This document shows positions 51,385 to 59,767 of a stretch of 64,000 bases of DNA, one piece after another. Source of the stretch: Nitrospinae bacterium bin107 (GTDB lineage: Bacteria; UBA8248); contig MPNJ01000009.1 of NCBI GenBank assembly GCA_002238965.1, forward strand, positions 81,738 to 145,737, read 5' to 3'. The translations under genes were made by a program, and so were the position numbers. The stretch's first letter is position 1. Every line of letters begins with the position of its first letter. Below the pieces are notes generated by a model, which was not told the origin of the DNA, ran no database searches, and saw nothing but the letters and a program-made list of their open reading frames with translations.

Positions 51385-52320
51385 TTAACCGTACACGATG
51401 CGCGGGTCGAGCCACGCATAGATGATGTCCACGATCAGGTTGATGCCCACGAAAATGAGCGCGAGCAGCGTCACCGCCGCCTGAACGACGGGATAGTCCT
51501 GGTTGTTGATGGCGTCTATCACCAGAAAGCCCACGCCTGGCCACGCGAAGACGGCTTCCGTGACGACCGTGCCGCCGAGCAGCACGCCGAGTTCCAGCCC
51601 GATGAGCGTGACGACGGGGATGGAGGCGTTCTTGAGCGCGTGGCGCACGATGACGAGATACTCCGAGACGCCCTTCGAGCGCGCCGTCTGTATGTAGTCG
51701 CTGCCCAGCACTTCGAGCATGCCCGAGCGCACGACCCGCATGATGCGCGCCGTCTGGTAGAGACCCGCCGTGAGCGCGGGGAGGATGATGTACTCCCATC
51801 CCTCATAACCCGAGGTGGGCAGGAGATCGAGGCCGACGGCGAAGATGAGGATGAGCATGAGGCCGAGCCAGAAGTTCGGCATCGACTGGCCGAACATCGA
51901 GCCGATCGAACTCACGTAGTCGATCCAGGTGTTTCGGAACGTGGCCGAGAGTATGCCCGTAGGCAGGGCGACGACTATCGAGATGATGACGGCGACGAGG
52001 GCCAGATCGATGGTCGCCGGAAAATGCTCGAACACAAGGTCCACAGCCGGTAGCTCGTGGCGGAACGAAAAGCCGAAATCCCCCCTGAGCACTCCCTTGC
52101 TCTTCCCGAAGCCGAAGAGGAAGTTGAAATACTGCACGTGGAGCGGTTTGTCGAAGCCCATGGCTTTCTTGAATTCGGCCACGTCCTCGAGCGTGGAATC
52201 CTCGGGCATCAGCACGTCGGCGGGATCGCCCGTCAAGTGAAGCATCACGAAGACGACGACAAGCACCACCTTGATGACGATGAGGCTTTGCAGCAACCGG
52301 CGGATAATGTATGCGCGCAT
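51385..52320 (-). CDS. Dipeptide/oligopeptide-type ABC transporter permease (DppB-like)
   Basis: Inner-membrane permease of 311 residues with the typical start MRAYIIRRLLQSLIVIKVVL, a periplasmic domain, and the EAA-type loop YIQTARSKGVSEYLVIVRHALKN. ATG 52320 fits the family; the open frame goes up to 52497 but that part is not protein-like. AAAGG lies six to ten bases upstream. A strong TTGACA/TATAAT pair on this strand is about 160 bases upstream. The gene is divergent from the binding-protein gene, an unusual layout, since dppA usually precedes dppBC on the same strand. Confidence 0.9.
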   Translation of the reverse strand: MRAYIIRRLLQSLIVIKVVLVVVFVMLHLTGDPADVLMPEDSTLEDVAEFKKAMGFDKPLHVQYFNFLFGFGKSKGVLRGDFGFSFRHELPAVDLVFEHFPATIDLALVAVIISIVVALPTGILSATFRNTWIDYVSSIGSMFGQSMPNFWLGLMLILIFAVGLDLLPTSGYEGWEYIILPALTAGLYQTARIMRVVRSGMLEVLGSDYIQTARSKGVSEYLVIVRHALKNASIPVVTLIGLELGVLLGGTVVTEAVFAWPGVGFLVIDAINNQDYPVVQAAVTLLALIFVGINLIVDIIYAWLDPRIVYG

Positions 52321-52434
52321 GGTTCGACCTTTTATTGCTCGCCCTCGGGTGGCGGAATCGGGCCACTCAAGAGAGCGTCCCCGAAATCTTCCTGGATGGG
52401 CCTGGAGCCGATGCGGAAAATGAGGAAGACGCGC

Positions 52435-52507
52435 TTGTGCAGTAAAGACGTATTTCTCTATAATGCTCTTATATTTATTATAAGTCGAATCGATCAACGC
52501 TTGTCAA
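52435..52507. promoter_or_regulatory. Divergent promoters and 17-base palindrome between dppB-like and dppA-like genes
   Basis: Minus strand: TTGACA (52502-52507) and TATAAT (52477-52482), spacer 19. Plus strand: TTGTGC (52435-52440) and TATAAT (52459-52464), spacer 18. The palindrome CTTATA-TTTAT-TATAAG (52468-52484) overlaps the minus -10 and lies near the plus start, so a bound regulator could control both. Confidence 0.6.
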
Positions 52508-52686
52508 ACAGAAAGCCCATCCTTTAGATGCGTGCTCTCCTGAAAGGCGAAGGCGTTTCCAGACCAAGACGATAATCGGCATGTGTATCGTGCCGTCATC
52601 GTTGGTTTTTTCGTGCAAGTGGTTTCAAGAGGAGTTTCCATCTGGTTCCATGATTTCAATTCAACTAGAAAGGGAGGACGTCTGTG

Positions 52687-54231
52687 ATGCGTAAATGGAT
52701 GGTTGTTCTGCTGGCGGTTCTCATCGTCGGTACAGGCCTCATGGCCGCGCCGAAGGCGCATGCCATGGCCGCGGGTAAACTCGTGATCGCGCTTCCGGGC
52801 GTCACGCCCACGATGGACCCGCATCCCAAGTCGAATTTCATCGGCACGATGCTCTGGCGCTGGTCTTACGACACGCTCGTTTCCGCCGAAGCGGGCACCG
52901 GAAAACGCAAGCCCTGGCTCGCCACGAAATGGAAGATTCACAGCCCCAAGAAGGTGGAGTTCTGGCTGCGCAAGGGCGTGAAGTTCGCCGACGGTTCCGA
53001 ACTCACGGCGGAGAACGTGAAGTTCTCGATGACGCGCGTCATGAACAAGAAAAGCCGTCAGCGGGTCTTCTTCAAGGCGTTCGACCGCATCGAGATTCTC
53101 GGCCCCCACCGCTTCATCTGGCACAGCAAGGTGCCCGACAACGGCTTGCTGAACCGCCTGGGGCGCTTCGGCCACATCATGTCGCTTAAGGCGAAGGGCC
53201 TGGAGTGGTCCGTTATTTCGAGAAAAACCTTCGGCTCCGGCCCCTACATCCTCAAGGAATGGGCCAAGGGCCGCAAGATGGTGTTCGAGGCGAACCCCAA
53301 CTGGTGGGGCAACTCGCAATACCCCAACCGGGCGAAGACCGTCATCGTGCGCGGGATCAAAGAGGCCACCACCCGCGTGAAGGCCCTCCAGAAGGGTGAG
53401 GTGGACATGGTCATGAAGGTCAAGCCCCAGTTCATCCCGCAGCTCGAGAAAGACGCGAAACTCGCCGTGGCCGACGTGCCCGCCGTGCGGATGATGTTCG
53501 TCTCCATGGTGACGCGCCAGGGCGGTCCCTTCGCGAACCAAAAGGTGCGCCTCGCTGTGAACCACGCCATCGACGCCGAGCTTCTGCGCACCACCTTCCT
53601 CGCCGGACGGGCGAAGCTCTGGGGTTCGCTCTACCATCCGTGGAACTTCGCGGGCTACAACCCCGAGGACAAGTGGTACGGCTTCGATATCGACAAGGCG
53701 AAGGCCCTCATGAAGGAAGCAGGCTACGAAAAAGGCTTCAAGGCGACCATTTACGGCACCATCGGCCGGTATCCGGGCGACGTGAAAAGCTGTGAGGCCA
53801 TCGCCGGCTTCCTGAAGCGCATCAAGATCGACACCATCTGCCGCACGATGCCCTATCCCCTCTGGAAGAAGACGCGCAAGGCGTTCCAGAAGAAAAAGAA
53901 GGGCGTGGCGATGTTCCTGCAAGGCTACGGAAACGCGGGCGGCGACCCGGGCGGCATCACGCGGGCGACGTCCTCCTGCCGGGGCCACTCCAGCGTCCAC
54001 TGCATGAAGGACATGGATGCGGCCATCGACAAGGCCGCGGCCACGGCCGACCTCAAGAAACAGCACATGGAGTTCCAGAAGGTGACCGCGCTCATCAAGA
54101 AGAAGGCGCTGTTCAAGATTCTCTACAAGACGAACGACATCTTCGCCTACAAGAAGGCGCTTGGATTCAAGCCGAGGCACGATGAGACGTTCTTCGCGTG
54201 GGAAATCGACATGAAGAAGATGAAGAACTAA
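52687..54231 (+). CDS. ABC transporter substrate-binding protein (family 5, dipeptide type)
   Basis: Periplasmic binding protein of 514 residues in the DppA/OppA family. A signal peptide (MRKWMVVLLAVLIVG, ending AHA-MAA) is followed by LVIALPGVTPTMDPHPKSNF, with the usual DPH, and by KWKIHSPKKVEFWLRKGVKFADGSELTAENVKFS, the family signature region. Two cysteines in the second lobe (SSCRGHSSVHC) may form a disulfide. ATG 52687 lies nine bases after GGGAGG; GTG 52684 is the alternative. It should deliver ligand to the divergent DppBC-like permease. A strong terminator follows. Ligand unknown; family members carry peptides, nickel, opines and sugars. Confidence 0.9.
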   Translation: MRKWMVVLLAVLIVGTGLMAAPKAHAMAAGKLVIALPGVTPTMDPHPKSNFIGTMLWRWSYDTLVSAEAGTGKRKPWLATKWKIHSPKKVEFWLRKGVKFADGSELTAENVKFSMTRVMNKKSRQRVFFKAFDRIEILGPHRFIWHSKVPDNGLLNRLGRFGHIMSLKAKGLEWSVISRKTFGSGPYILKEWAKGRKMVFEANPNWWGNSQYPNRAKTVIVRGIKEATTRVKALQKGEVDMVMKVKPQFIPQLEKDAKLAVADVPAVRMMFVSMVTRQGGPFANQKVRLAVNHAIDAELLRTTFLAGRAKLWGSLYHPWNFAGYNPEDKWYGFDIDKAKALMKEAGYEKGFKATIYGTIGRYPGDVKSCEAIAGFLKRIKIDTICRTMPYPLWKKTRKAFQKKKKGVAMFLQGYGNAGGDPGGITRATSSCRGHSSVHCMKDMDAAIDKAAATADLKKQHMEFQKVTALIKKKALFKILYKTNDIFAYKKALGFKPRHDETFFAWEIDMKKMKN

Positions 54232-54244
54232 CCCGAGCGGCATC

Positions 54245-54288
54245 AAACCGCGGGGGAGCGTATCGCACGTTCCCTCGCGGTTTTTTTT
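54245..54288 (+). terminator. Rho-independent terminator
   Basis: AACCGCGGGGGAGCG pairs with CGTTCCCTCGCGGTT (a few mismatches or G-T), then eight T. It ends the binding-protein gene. Confidence 0.9.
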
Positions 54289-54329
54289 GAACGCCGACCG
54301 TCTTGCGCTTACGAGGGAAGGGCTACGCC

Positions 54330-55379
54330 ATGCAATTCGGCCTCATGCTGAGGGGCAACTTCGCCCGGGGCGACGACATGCGCGCTCGCCTGGAAGAGCA
54401 CCTGGAACAGGTGCGCCTCGCGCGCGATTTGGGCTTCGCCTCCATCACCAAGGGTTCGCACTACAGCACTCATCCCTTTCAGGGCTTTCAGCAGCTTCCT
54501 TTCCTGACCCGCGTCGCCGCCGAGGCGCCGGAGATGCGTCTCGTCGCGGGGATTATTCTCCTCCCGCTGCACAAGCCGCTCGATCTGGCCGAACAGCTCG
54601 CGACCATCGACATCATGTCCGGCGGCAAGCTCACCGTGGGCGTAGGACTCGGCTACCGCGAGGTGGAGTTCAAGGCATTCGGAACGAGCAAGAAAGAAAG
54701 CCTGCGCCGCTTCAACGAAAATCTCGAAGCCATCCGCCGCCTCTGGAGCGAGGAGAAGGTCTGGATGCGGGGGTCGCACTTCGAACTGGACGGCGCATCC
54801 TGCTCTACCAAGCCGCTCCAGAAACCGCACCCGCCCATCTGGATCGGCGCGAACGCGGATGGGGGTATCAGGCGCGCGGGGCGTCTTGGCCTTCCCTGGT
54901 ACATCAACCCCCACAACCGGCTCGACACCATCGAGCGGCAGATGGAGTTATTCCGCGAAGAGCTGGATGAGGCGGGCCACACGCCGCCTCAGGAAATTCC
55001 CATGCGCCGGGAGGTGTTCGTGGCGGAAAGTCGCGAGGAAGCGCTTCGCCTGTGCGGGCCGTACCTCAAGAAAAAATACGACTCCTATCACCAGTGGGGG
55101 CAGGACAAGGCCATGCCGGAGGGGGACAACGATTTCGGCGTCCAGTTGGAGGAATTGATCGAGGACCGCTTCATCCTGGGTTCGCCCGACGACGTGGCCG
55201 GGCAGATCACGCGGCTTAACCGCCGCCTGGGCGTGAACCATCTCATCATCAGCCTCCAGTGGCCGGGCATGCCCCACGCGCTCGCGCTCGACACCATGAG
55301 GCTTATGGCCGGGGAGGTGTTTCCGAGGGTGTGGAGAGAGGTGGCGGTGAGTGAGACTACGGATAAGGAGACCGGATAA
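54330..55379 (+). CDS. LLM-class flavin-dependent oxidoreductase
   Basis: Luciferase-like monooxygenase or reductase of about 349 residues, TIM barrel, using FMN or F420. Typical blocks are MQFGLMLRGNFARGDD at the start, LAEQLATIDIMSGGKLTVGVGLGYRE in the middle and DDVAGQITRLNRRLGVNHLII near the end. ATG 54330 follows AAGGG; ATG 54303, nine codons earlier, has none. The stop overlaps the start of the alpha/beta hydrolase gene (TAATG), so both act together, for example a ring or amine oxidation followed by hydrolysis; this is inference. Confidence 0.88.
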   Translation: MQFGLMLRGNFARGDDMRARLEEHLEQVRLARDLGFASITKGSHYSTHPFQGFQQLPFLTRVAAEAPEMRLVAGIILLPLHKPLDLAEQLATIDIMSGGKLTVGVGLGYREVEFKAFGTSKKESLRRFNENLEAIRRLWSEEKVWMRGSHFELDGASCSTKPLQKPHPPIWIGANADGGIRRAGRLGLPWYINPHNRLDTIERQMELFREELDEAGHTPPQEIPMRREVFVAESREEALRLCGPYLKKKYDSYHQWGQDKAMPEGDNDFGVQLEELIEDRFILGSPDDVAGQITRLNRRLGVNHLIISLQWPGMPHALALDTMRLMAGEVFPRVWREVAVSETTDKETG

Positions 55380-56368
55380 TGGCGTCTGCCAAAATAGCAT
55401 GTGAGGATCACTACATCGACGCCTTCGATAAGGGTATCCGGCTTCACGTGCGCGAAAAGCGGCCCAGGGGAAAGCGCCGCTTCACGCCGGCCGAGACGCT
55501 CCTGCTTGTGCACGGGCGCGGACCGGCGGCCCCCGTGGTGTTCGACCTGCCCGTGCCGGGATATTCCTGGATGGATCGCCTGGCCTCGCGCGGCTACGAC
55601 GTCTTCGCCGTCTCGGTGCGCGGTTTCGGCTATTCCACCTATCCCCGGGAGATGATCGATGACCCAGTGGGCAAACCGCCCGCCATCCGGGGCCATACCG
55701 CGGCGCGCGACATCGCCGCGGCGGTGCGCTTTATCCGCAATTTGCGCGAGGTGGATAAGGTGAACATCCTCGGGCGCTCGTGGGGCTCGACCACGGTTCC
55801 CACCTTCGCCTCGGCCCACAACCCACAAGTACGAAAGATCGTGCTCTACGCCCCCTACTACGCGGGCGTGAACCATGCGCGGGCCGCGCAGTTCGAGGAC
55901 CCCGAACGCCCCGGCCATTTCAACGAGAAACTCGGCGCGTGGTTCTGGACGACGGAAGCCGACCTCCACAGGCGCTGGTGGGGCCATATTCCGGGGAGGC
56001 GGCATCACCGCTGGCGGGAGCGGCACGTGGTGCGCGCGGTGTGGGAGACGCGCCTGTACTACAGCCCCGAGGGGGCGGGCCGGCGGCCCTCTGCGGTGAA
56101 ATCACCCAACGGCTCGTATGCCGACCTGTTCGACCGCGCGCGGGGGATTCCCGCCTACGACGCGGCGAAGCTGCGCTGCCCGGCGCTGCTCATCTTTGGA
56201 GACTACGACGGTTCGGCGAACGAGGCCGAAGCATGGGATTTATTCGGGAAGATGACGAACAGCCGGGGCAAGCGCTTCGTCGTCATCGGCGACGGCACGC
56301 ACTACATGGAATGGGAGAAAAGACGAGAGGAACTCTACCGCGAGGTGGAGAACTTTCTGGAGAGTTGA
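55379..56368 (+). CDS. Alpha/beta hydrolase
   Basis: Serine hydrolase of 329 residues. The oxyanion region is LLVHGRGPAAPVVFD and the nucleophile Ser is in ILGRSWGSTT (GxSxG). The acid is probably in LIFGDYDGSANEAE and the His in GDGTHYMEWEK. It is distinct from the three longer paralogues nearby. The gene overlaps the LLM gene by one base and precedes the quinone oxidoreductase gene by 35 bases. Esterase, lactonase or haloalkane-type activities are all possible. Confidence 0.85.
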   Translation: MASAKIACEDHYIDAFDKGIRLHVREKRPRGKRRFTPAETLLLVHGRGPAAPVVFDLPVPGYSWMDRLASRGYDVFAVSVRGFGYSTYPREMIDDPVGKPPAIRGHTAARDIAAAVRFIRNLREVDKVNILGRSWGSTTVPTFASAHNPQVRKIVLYAPYYAGVNHARAAQFEDPERPGHFNEKLGAWFWTTEADLHRRWWGHIPGRRHHRWRERHVVRAVWETRLYYSPEGAGRRPSAVKSPNGSYADLFDRARGIPAYDAAKLRCPALLIFGDYDGSANEAEAWDLFGKMTNSRGKRFVVIGDGTHYMEWEKRREELYREVENFLES

Positions 56369-56403
56369 GGGAGCCTTGAGGCTCCCGAACGAGGAGACGT
56401 CCC

Positions 56404-57378
56404 ATGAAGGCGATGCGTGTGCAGGCGTTCGGTCTGGAGACCCCGATGCGGCTGGATGAGGTGGATGCGCCAAAGCCCGCGCCGGGTGAATTGCTCGTGC
56501 GTCTTAACGCTGCGGGCGTGAACCCGAGCGACGTCGCCACCCGTTCGGGCAAAAGCCACCACTCGGGCCATCATACGCCGCCCTACGTTCCGGGACTCGA
56601 GGCCTCGGGCGAGGTGATCGGAATCGGTGAGGGCGTGGCGGGCTTCGAGGTCGGCCAGCGTGTATTCGGGGCCTGCGCGGGCGGGGCCTACGCGGAGGTG
56701 GTGCGGCTGCGCGCCCCTGCGGCGGCGGTCGTGCCAGAGAACATGACGCACGAAGAGGCGGCGGGCGTAACGCTGGGTTTGCGCACAGCCTGGAACGCGC
56801 TGGTCATCAAGGCGAAGGCCGGGCCGGGGGAGAGCGTCCTGGTGCACGGCGGCGCGGGCGGCGTAGGCTCCGCGGCGGTGCAACTCGCCCGGCGCATGGG
56901 CTGCAGGGTGTTCGCCACGGTGAGTTCGGAAGAGAAGGCGGCGTTCTGCCGGAAGCTGGGGGCGGAGGAAACAATCGACTACCGCCGGGAGGATTTCGCC
57001 GAGCGTTGCCTCGCGTTGACCGGCGGGCGCGGCGTGGACGTGATAATCGAGTGCGCCGCCTTTGACAACTTCGACAAGGACCTCGACGCCATCTGCGTGG
57101 ACGGGCGTATCGTCGTGATGGGAGCGGGTCTCGGCAAGGAGCAGCGCGCGGGCTTTCGCGTCCCCGCTGTGATGACGAAGGATGCGCGCATTTTCGGCGT
57201 TACCGGCGTCAACCTCGCGCGCAAGATGCCCGAAGTCGTGCCGCGCTACCTGCCCATGCTGCGCGACGGGAGCTTCAAGGTGCATTTAGGCGCCGTCTTT
57301 CCGCTGGCCGAGGCCAACGCGGCGCATGAACTGATGTTGAGCGGGAAGTTTCTCGGGAAAATCGTCCTCACGCTGTAA
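56404..57378 (+). CDS. Quinone oxidoreductase-like zinc-independent alcohol dehydrogenase (MDR family)
   Basis: NADPH-dependent oxidoreductase of 324 residues in the medium-chain dehydrogenase superfamily. Family blocks: ALNAAGVNPSDVATRSG near the start, GLEASGEVIGIGEGV, and the Rossmann loop VHGGAGGVGSAAVQLARRMG. The Cys/His zinc ligands of true alcohol dehydrogenases are absent, pointing to quinone or enone reduction. ATG 56404 follows GAGGAG. It is the last gene of the LLM/hydrolase group; a minus-strand hydrolase gene converges on it 96 bases away. Confidence 0.88.
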   Translation: MKAMRVQAFGLETPMRLDEVDAPKPAPGELLVRLNAAGVNPSDVATRSGKSHHSGHHTPPYVPGLEASGEVIGIGEGVAGFEVGQRVFGACAGGAYAEVVRLRAPAAAVVPENMTHEEAAGVTLGLRTAWNALVIKAKAGPGESVLVHGGAGGVGSAAVQLARRMGCRVFATVSSEEKAAFCRKLGAEETIDYRREDFAERCLALTGGRGVDVIIECAAFDNFDKDLDAICVDGRIVVMGAGLGKEQRAGFRVPAVMTKDARIFGVTGVNLARKMPEVVPRYLPMLRDGSFKVHLGAVFPLAEANAAHELMLSGKFLGKIVLTL

Positions 57379-57474
57379 ACATGAACGATACGCCGCTTTG
57401 ATTCCCAATAACGCTTCTGGATTCGCCCTGAGAACATGCCGCGATGACGTGGGTTAAGCACGCAGCCGGCCTGA

Positions 57475-58608
57475 TTAAAGCTTCTCGGCGAACCAGTCCA
57501 GTATAAAACTTCTGCCGAGTTCGATGTTGTCGAAGTGGCAGTGCTCCGCCCCGCCTTCCTCGTGCGTGAAGATGCGGATGGTCTTATCCTCTGCACCCAC
57601 GGCGTCGTAGAGCTTTTGCGCTTCGGACGCAGGCGTCTGGCGGTCGCCCTCCCCGTGCGTGATGAGGAAGGGGCACTGAATCTGCGCCGCTTCTTTCTCG
57701 ATGGTGAACTTCTTCATCTCCTCCAGCACCTCATCCGCCGTCTCGACCCCCAGCACCCAGAGGATCTGGAACTTGGGACTGGGCCGGAACTGCCCGATGC
57801 CGGTGGGGACTCTCAGGCGCTCGTACCAGATGGGGTAGTAATCTCCGTGCCCCGCCCAGGCGGCGCAGGCGCTGATTCGCTTCTCGAACGCGGCGATGCG
57901 CGGCGCGTAGTACCCGCCCATGCTGAGACCCACGAGGCCGATGCGGCTTGTGTCCACGTCTTCTCTGGTTTCCAGGTAATCGACCAATGCGGCGCCTGCG
58001 ACTTCATAGTCGTGGCGCGTGCGGATGTTTCTCAACCTGAGCGCCTCGCCGATGCCCGGCGTATCGACGATGAGGCACGCCATCCCCCGCGCGATGATGT
58101 CCGCCGCCGCCATGAAGTACTGGCTCTCCTTCGTGCTGTCGAGACCGCCCACGAAGATGACGACGGGGTAGTCCCTCCCCTTGCTATCGGGCTTCATGAA
58201 AAATCCCGGCAGGGTCTGCCCCTCGCAGGGAACCTCGACCTTCTCCAGATTGAGCGCGTTATCGTTCGCGATGGCTTTATCGAAACACGCGAGCGCTTTC
58301 TTGTAGCTCGGGATTTTCTTCTCGTTCGTGGGCGGCAAAAAGCGCTCCCCGTAGAGATAGTAGTTGCACGCGCGGAAAAAGGCGCGAGAGGCCGTGAGGC
58401 GACGATTGCGCTCGGCCGCCTCTGTGCCGATTTTCTCCACGCGCGCCGCCATGGCCGTCCACTCGCGGTGCCACGCCTCGTTGTCGGCAGGGTCGGTGCC
58501 TTCTAAATTCTTCACGATGCGGTCTATCTCGTCCACGCTGCCCCCGCAGCTCAGCGAGATGCAGGTGACGAACGAGCGCATATAGTTTCCGGGAAAAAAT
58601 TCGTGCAT
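57475..58608 (-). CDS. Alpha/beta hydrolase, pseudooxynicotine-hydrolase/FrsA-like group (paralogue 3)
   Basis: A 377-residue hydrolase with the same cap plus alpha/beta fold as the proteins at 46597 and 49265. The nucleophile elbow is GLSMGG, the oxyanion strand VVIFVGGLDSTKE and the late His is in GGAEHCHFDN. All three share the D-W/EAWHREW-type cap motif and the YLETR segment before the elbow. ATG 58608 follows AGAGGAAG. It is preceded 32 bases upstream on the same strand by a cupin gene, repeating the cupin-hydrolase arrangement at 46204-47772. Confidence 0.85.
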   Translation of the reverse strand: MHEFFPGNYMRSFVTCISLSCGGSVDEIDRIVKNLEGTDPADNEAWHREWTAMAARVEKIGTEAAERNRRLTASRAFFRACNYYLYGERFLPPTNEKKIPSYKKALACFDKAIANDNALNLEKVEVPCEGQTLPGFFMKPDSKGRDYPVVIFVGGLDSTKESQYFMAAADIIARGMACLIVDTPGIGEALRLRNIRTRHDYEVAGAALVDYLETREDVDTSRIGLVGLSMGGYYAPRIAAFEKRISACAAWAGHGDYYPIWYERLRVPTGIGQFRPSPKFQILWVLGVETADEVLEEMKKFTIEKEAAQIQCPFLITHGEGDRQTPASEAQKLYDAVGAEDKTIRIFTHEEGGAEHCHFDNIELGRSFILDWFAEKL

Positions 58609-58640
58609 GGCTCTTCCTCTTGAAATGGTCCTGGTGCAGA

Positions 58641-59021
58641 TCAGAAAGGATCGTCTTCGGGCGGCGCATCGGGAGCCGCCTCGCCGGCGGGCACGCCCTT
58701 GAGGCTCCAGGAGGTATCCTTGACGTAGATGGTTTCCATGTCTTCGAGTGCAAGGGTGGAGTGCACGGCGTTCGGTGGTATGTGTATGACGTCCCCCGGC
58801 CCCGCCAGATGCTCTTCACCATCGACGGTAATTCGCTGGCGTCCTTTGAGCACGTAGATGAACTGCTCGCAGGGGTGATAGTGCGGCTCGGCTCTCGTGT
58901 CTTTGGGGCGCTTCCTGTGGCAGAAATACATGCGCTCGCCCTTGATGGACTCCCCCCGGTTGCTGGAGAGATTCGGGTTTTGCTGCACTGTGGGCAAATC
59001 CTCGAAACGATAGACGGGCAT
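58641..59021 (-). CDS. Cupin-domain protein (second)
   Basis: Single-domain cupin of 126 residues. Motif 1 is PHYHPCEQFIYVLKGRQRI and motif 2 IPPNAVHSTLALED, giving the His/Glu/His metal set. ATG 59021 follows GAGGGGAG; the frame is open further upstream without a site. The gene directly precedes alpha/beta hydrolase paralogue 3. Compared with the cupin at 46204, it has an N-terminal extension of about 25 residues with FEDLPTVQQNPNLS. Confidence 0.87.
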   Translation of the reverse strand: MPVYRFEDLPTVQQNPNLSSNRGESIKGERMYFCHRKRPKDTRAEPHYHPCEQFIYVLKGRQRITVDGEEHLAGPGDVIHIPPNAVHSTLALEDMETIYVKDTSWSLKGVPAGEAAPDAPPEDDPF

Positions 59022-59205
59022 GGCGCTCCCCTCAGGATATGGCCGGTAAATTTGCCGCAGACGGCGCTGTACACCCCGCCGGGGTGGGCGCCTCGGCGTG
59101 ACGCGGCATCTCAATGACGATTCCCGGCAACCTAGCGAGGGGAGGTTTGCGTGTCAAGAAGAGCGCACCCGTGCGGCCTCCCGACGCAGGTTACCGGCGC
59201 CATCG

Positions 59206-59645
59206 CTACTCGGCGCTCATGACGAACTGATGAACGAGGCTCAACGCCGTCTTCTCGCTCAGGCAGTTCCTCGTCTTCGCCGTTCGCAGCCGGATGGTGG
59301 CGAAGGTCGATCCGATGGGGTTCGTCGTCCGAAGACTCCGCCAGTGCGCCGCCGGGAAGTCGTAGAAGGCGAGCAACTCCTCGCGGTCCCCCGCTAGGCA
59401 ATCGGCGGCTTTCGGGTACTTCGCCTCCCAGGTGGCACAGAAGCACTCAAACGCCTCCTTCGCATGCGCGCGGGTGTCCGGCCCCATATCTCGTGCAGCA
59501 TCGACTTCGCTGCGCCTGAACGCGCTTGGGCAGTCTGTCGAGCTTGTTCGCCGTCTTGGGCGCCCCCAACAGCGCTGCGCACCAGTTCGTTCAACTCGTC
59601 CCGTAGGGCTGGATTCCGGAAAGGAATCGTCGTATCTTCTCTCAT
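59206..59645 (-). mobile_element. IS256-family element remnant with large internal deletion
   Basis: The minus strand starts with MREDTTIPFRNPALRDELNE (transposase N-terminus), then jumps to a QARQTAQARSGAAKSMLHEIW stretch and, after a frame change, to KEAFECFCATWEAKYPKAADCLA, LLAFYDFPAAHWRSLRTTNPI and STFATIRLRT, the C-terminal block of IS256 (mutator) transposases. The DDE region is missing and the frame is broken, so it is dead. A full-length transposase would be about 400 residues. The surrounding 59022-59767 holds nothing else I recognise. Confidence 0.87.
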
Positions 59646-59767
59646 GGTGGAGCATCTCCTGTGTGCTGAATGACCGGGCTCTGGACAACCCTGTTTCAGC
59701 AGGATGCGCCGCCTTCTTCAATTCAGCTCATACACCACTTCTGACAGCAACTCGTCGGGGAGTGCCC

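Noticed and set aside
52504..54246. 580-codon open frame on the minus strand
   Set aside because: Antisense shadow of the DppA-like gene; His/Glu/Arg-rich composition and no domain, typical of G+C-rich complement frames.
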